38,995 bases of DNA from an uncultured Elusimicrobia bacterium (GTDB taxonomy: Bacteria; Elusimicrobiota; Elusimicrobia; Elusimicrobiales; UBA9959): assembly GCA_903867985.1 (NCBI GenBank), contig CAIPTO010000046.1, positions 1 to 38,995 of the forward strand, in the 5' to 3' direction. Both the position numbers and the translations under genes were made by a program. Under the pieces are notes generated by a model. The model did not search any database and was not told the DNA's origin. It saw only the letters and a list, made by a program, of their open reading frames with translations. This document shows positions 36,706-38,995 of this stretch, in pieces (the stretch's first letter is position 1; the number at the start of each line of letters is the position of its first letter).

Positions 36706-37412
36706 CGCCCATCCTTGAAGTCAGCGGGATGACGGTCAACTACGGGGTGATAGCAGCTGTGCGCTCTGTCTCATTTGAGGTGCGAAGCGGAGAGGTCGTT
36801 GTACTGCTTGGCGCAAACGGGGCAGGAAAATCCTCCATCCTTAAGGCTGTTTCAGGGCTTATAGCCAGCAGCGGAACGGTGAACTTTGAAGGCGCGGATA
36901 TTGGGATGGTTCCGGCGCACGAAAGAGTGGGCAGGGGAGTGGCGCATGTTCCTGAGGGCAGGAGAATATTTTGCAATCTCAGCGTCAAAGAGAATCTTCT
37001 GCTGGGCGGGTGGGTGCACGCTTCAAAAGGCGGCGTGGAAAAAGATCTGGACCGGGTACTCACGTTCTTTCCCCGCCTTAAGGAGCGGTTTAATCAGGCC
37101 GGCGGGACGCTTTCCGGAGGAGAGCAGCAGATGCTGGCGTTCGGGCGCGCGCTGATGAGTCGTCCTAAGTTGCTGTTGCTTGATGAGCCCTCAATGGGAC
37201 TTTCTCCGAAACTGGTTGATTATGTTTTTTCCATGCTTTCGGATTTTCATAAAAGCGGAATGACCCTTCTTATCGTTGAGCAAAACGCCGCTATGGCTTT
37301 AACGCTCGCTTCGCGCGCGTACGTGTTGGAGGCGGGAGAAATCAAACTCAGCGGATCGGCGGCGGAACTTCATGACAATCCGCTGGTCCGCCGCGCCTAC
37401 CTCGGAGAATGA
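36702..37412 (+). CDS. livF: Branched-chain amino acid ABC transporter ATPase LivF
   Basis: LLGANGAGKSSILKAVSGL; VPEGRRIFCNLSVKENL; LSGGEQQMLAFGRALMSRPKLLLLDEPSMGL. Confidence 0.95.
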   Translation: MTPILEVSGMTVNYGVIAAVRSVSFEVRSGEVVVLLGANGAGKSSILKAVSGLIASSGTVNFEGADIGMVPAHERVGRGVAHVPEGRRIFCNLSVKENLLLGGWVHASKGGVEKDLDRVLTFFPRLKERFNQAGGTLSGGEQQMLAFGRALMSRPKLLLLDEPSMGLSPKLVDYVFSMLSDFHKSGMTLLIVEQNAAMALTLASRAYVLEAGEIKLSGSAAELHDNPLVRRAYLGE

Positions 37413-37437
37413 CTTTAAAATCCTTCGGCTGCCTACA

Positions 37438-38705
37438 TTATTTCTGCCCCTGGTACTCAAGCAGCATCATGGTTATATCGTCGGATTGCTCGCCTTTTGA
37501 ATAGTCTTCCAGCATCGCCAGCAGACGGTTCAAAACTTCTTTTACCGGCAGGCCAGCGAGAAGGCGCAGCTCTCTGAGCAGGCGCTCGTCGGAAAATAAA
37601 ATCTTATTTTGGTCCATGGCCTCGGTGACGCCGTCGGTATACAGAAAAAACCTGTCGCCGGGGGCGAGCGTCAGAGTTCCGTGCTCAAATTTCATCCCCT
37701 CCATCGCGCCTACGACCATTCCGCCAGTGCGCGGCAGATATTGAACGCTTCCGTCTTTTCTTATTATCACCGGCAGATTGTGGCCGCCGTTTGAAAATTC
37801 AACCACCCCTGTTCTGGTGTTCAGGATAGCGAAAAACGCTGTGACGAACATAGCTTTCTCGTTGCCCGCGCTCAGTTCGGCGTTCACCCTTTCCAGAACT
37901 ACTTCCGGCGGCGTATCTTTCAGCGCCGTCGCCTTGAAGAGGGTTTTCGTTACCGCCATAAAAAGGGAGGCCGGCACGCCCTTCCCGCTGACGTCACCTA
38001 TGACGAAGCAGAAATGCTCGTCGTCCATCGCAAAAAAATCATACAGGTCGCCGCCCACTTCCCGCGCCGATTTTAGCACGGCAAAAAGATCCAGCCCCGG
38101 CATTCCCAGGAACGGCGGGAATATTTTAGGAAGAATGCTGAGCTGTATTTCGCGGGCGATGTTAAGTTCGCTCTCGATCCTTTCTTTTTCGGCGGTAGCT
38201 TTCCGGAGGTTTTTGATATAAACTTTCAGGTCTTCCGTCATCCTGTTGAAAGCCTTGGCCAGATCCCCGACCTCATCTTCGGAGACGTCAGTCTGGTGGA
38301 AGGAAAGATCTCCTTTTGCTACCTTTTCCACTCCGTCATGCAGCGCGAGGAGTGGTTTCATCATGACGGCCGTAACCCTGTCTATCACTATCACCATTAT
38401 CAGCAGCAGAAAGCCCATTATAAGGATGAGCTTATTGCGCAGGCTCGAAATTGCCTTCTCGGTCTTTTTCATGGAAAACCCGGCCCTGAAAGCTCCCCAG
38501 TGGCGGCCTTTTACAAAAACCGGGGACGAGATATCCCACATAAGTTCCCCGGTATCCCTCCTGTAGGATTGAAGGAGATACGGGCTTTGGATGTATGAAG
38601 CGGCTTTTATTCCCGCTTCGTCGTTGAAAATGCGTTTAGCCCGGCTGTGCTGGCGGTCGTAAAGAAAATCTCCGGTCAGCGGCCTGTTGTAGATTGCGTT
38701 GTGAA
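37438..38705 (-). CDS. Cache-type sensor + HAMP + PP2C/SpoIIE phosphatase; N-terminus disrupted or missing
   Basis: HAMP (VDRVTAVMMKPLLALHDGVEKVAKGDLSFHQTDVSEDEVGDLAKAFNRMTEDL) then ESELNIAREIQLSILPK, VGGDLYDFFAMDDEHFCFVIGDVSGKGVPASLFMA. Frame extends upstream of the listed ATG as VHNAIYNRPLTGDFLYDRQHSRAKRIFNDEAGIKAASYIQSPYLLQSYRRDTGEL. Confidence 0.85.
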
Positions 38706-38995
38706 CAGGGGGGGATATTGGCCATGGATCTTCTTGAATTCAGCCGGGTCGAATTGCTTGAGGATCTGGTTATGGAGGTCGTAGGCATCGGCATGAACGA
38801 TCCCGCCGGTTTCGATATCAATCCAGGAAACGACACGGCTGTAGCCACCGGGATCGGGTTGCGGGTTGCTGCTTTCGAGCACGTTGCAGGACTGTCCGCG
38901 GCGCATTTCCTTTTTTAAAAGATGCTGCCCGGGCCAATGAAGAAACCCGAGCCCAAGGTCCGCCGCAAAAAAATCCGAACCCGCGAACGGGATCA
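38676..38995 (-). pseudogene. Outer-membrane lipoprotein-sorting (LolA-like) protein fragment, 5' end beyond window, 3' end apparently lost at a G7 tract
   Basis: Minus frame: PFAGSDFFAADLGLGFLHWPGQHLLKKEMRRGQSCNVLESSNPQPDPGGYSRVVSWIDIETGGIVHADAYDLHNQILKQFDPAEFKKIHGQYPP, then unrelated LFTTQSTTGR-stop. Confidence 0.6.

Noticed and set aside
38708-38714. G7 tract as a phase-variation switch
   Set aside because: The flanking reading frames appear to come from two different protein families, so simple slippage alone would not restore one sensible gene; a junction or assembly artefact is more likely.

Overview
The window is about 39 kb of gene-dense bacterial chromosome with roughly 30 supported genes. 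I suspect an Elusimicrobiota-like lineage from overall flavour, but did not test this. Most genes are housekeeping or metabolic: hrpB, trmO, folD, dapL/dapB, rsmI, glyA, mtnP, cdd, accB/accC, rfaE2, fabF, eno, a tRNA-Val and a complete livKHMGF operon. The more notable content: (1) a diversity-generating-retroelement (DGR) type reverse transcriptase at the left edge, preceded by what looks like the 3' end of its template repeat, truncated by the window boundary, with a long hairpin between them that recurs degenerately after an ORF6N gene; (2) an RsmI methyltransferase fused in frame to a YwlE-type (Thr-type) phosphatase; (3) a divergent BCCP with the biotin Lys in an EVAKD context instead of EAMKM; (4) a fluoride riboswitch with terminator ahead of a cation/proton antiporter, convergent with enolase; (5) a tightly coupled operon of a clostripain-like protease, a large secreted protein with a degenerate HExxH-like motif and a small secreted protein; (6) an unexplained multi-branched inverted-repeat structure at about 8585-8686 next to a small, internally duplicated basic protein; (7) an apparent gene chimera/frameshift at a G7 tract at the right edge. 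No CRISPR array, rRNA or intact transposase was seen.
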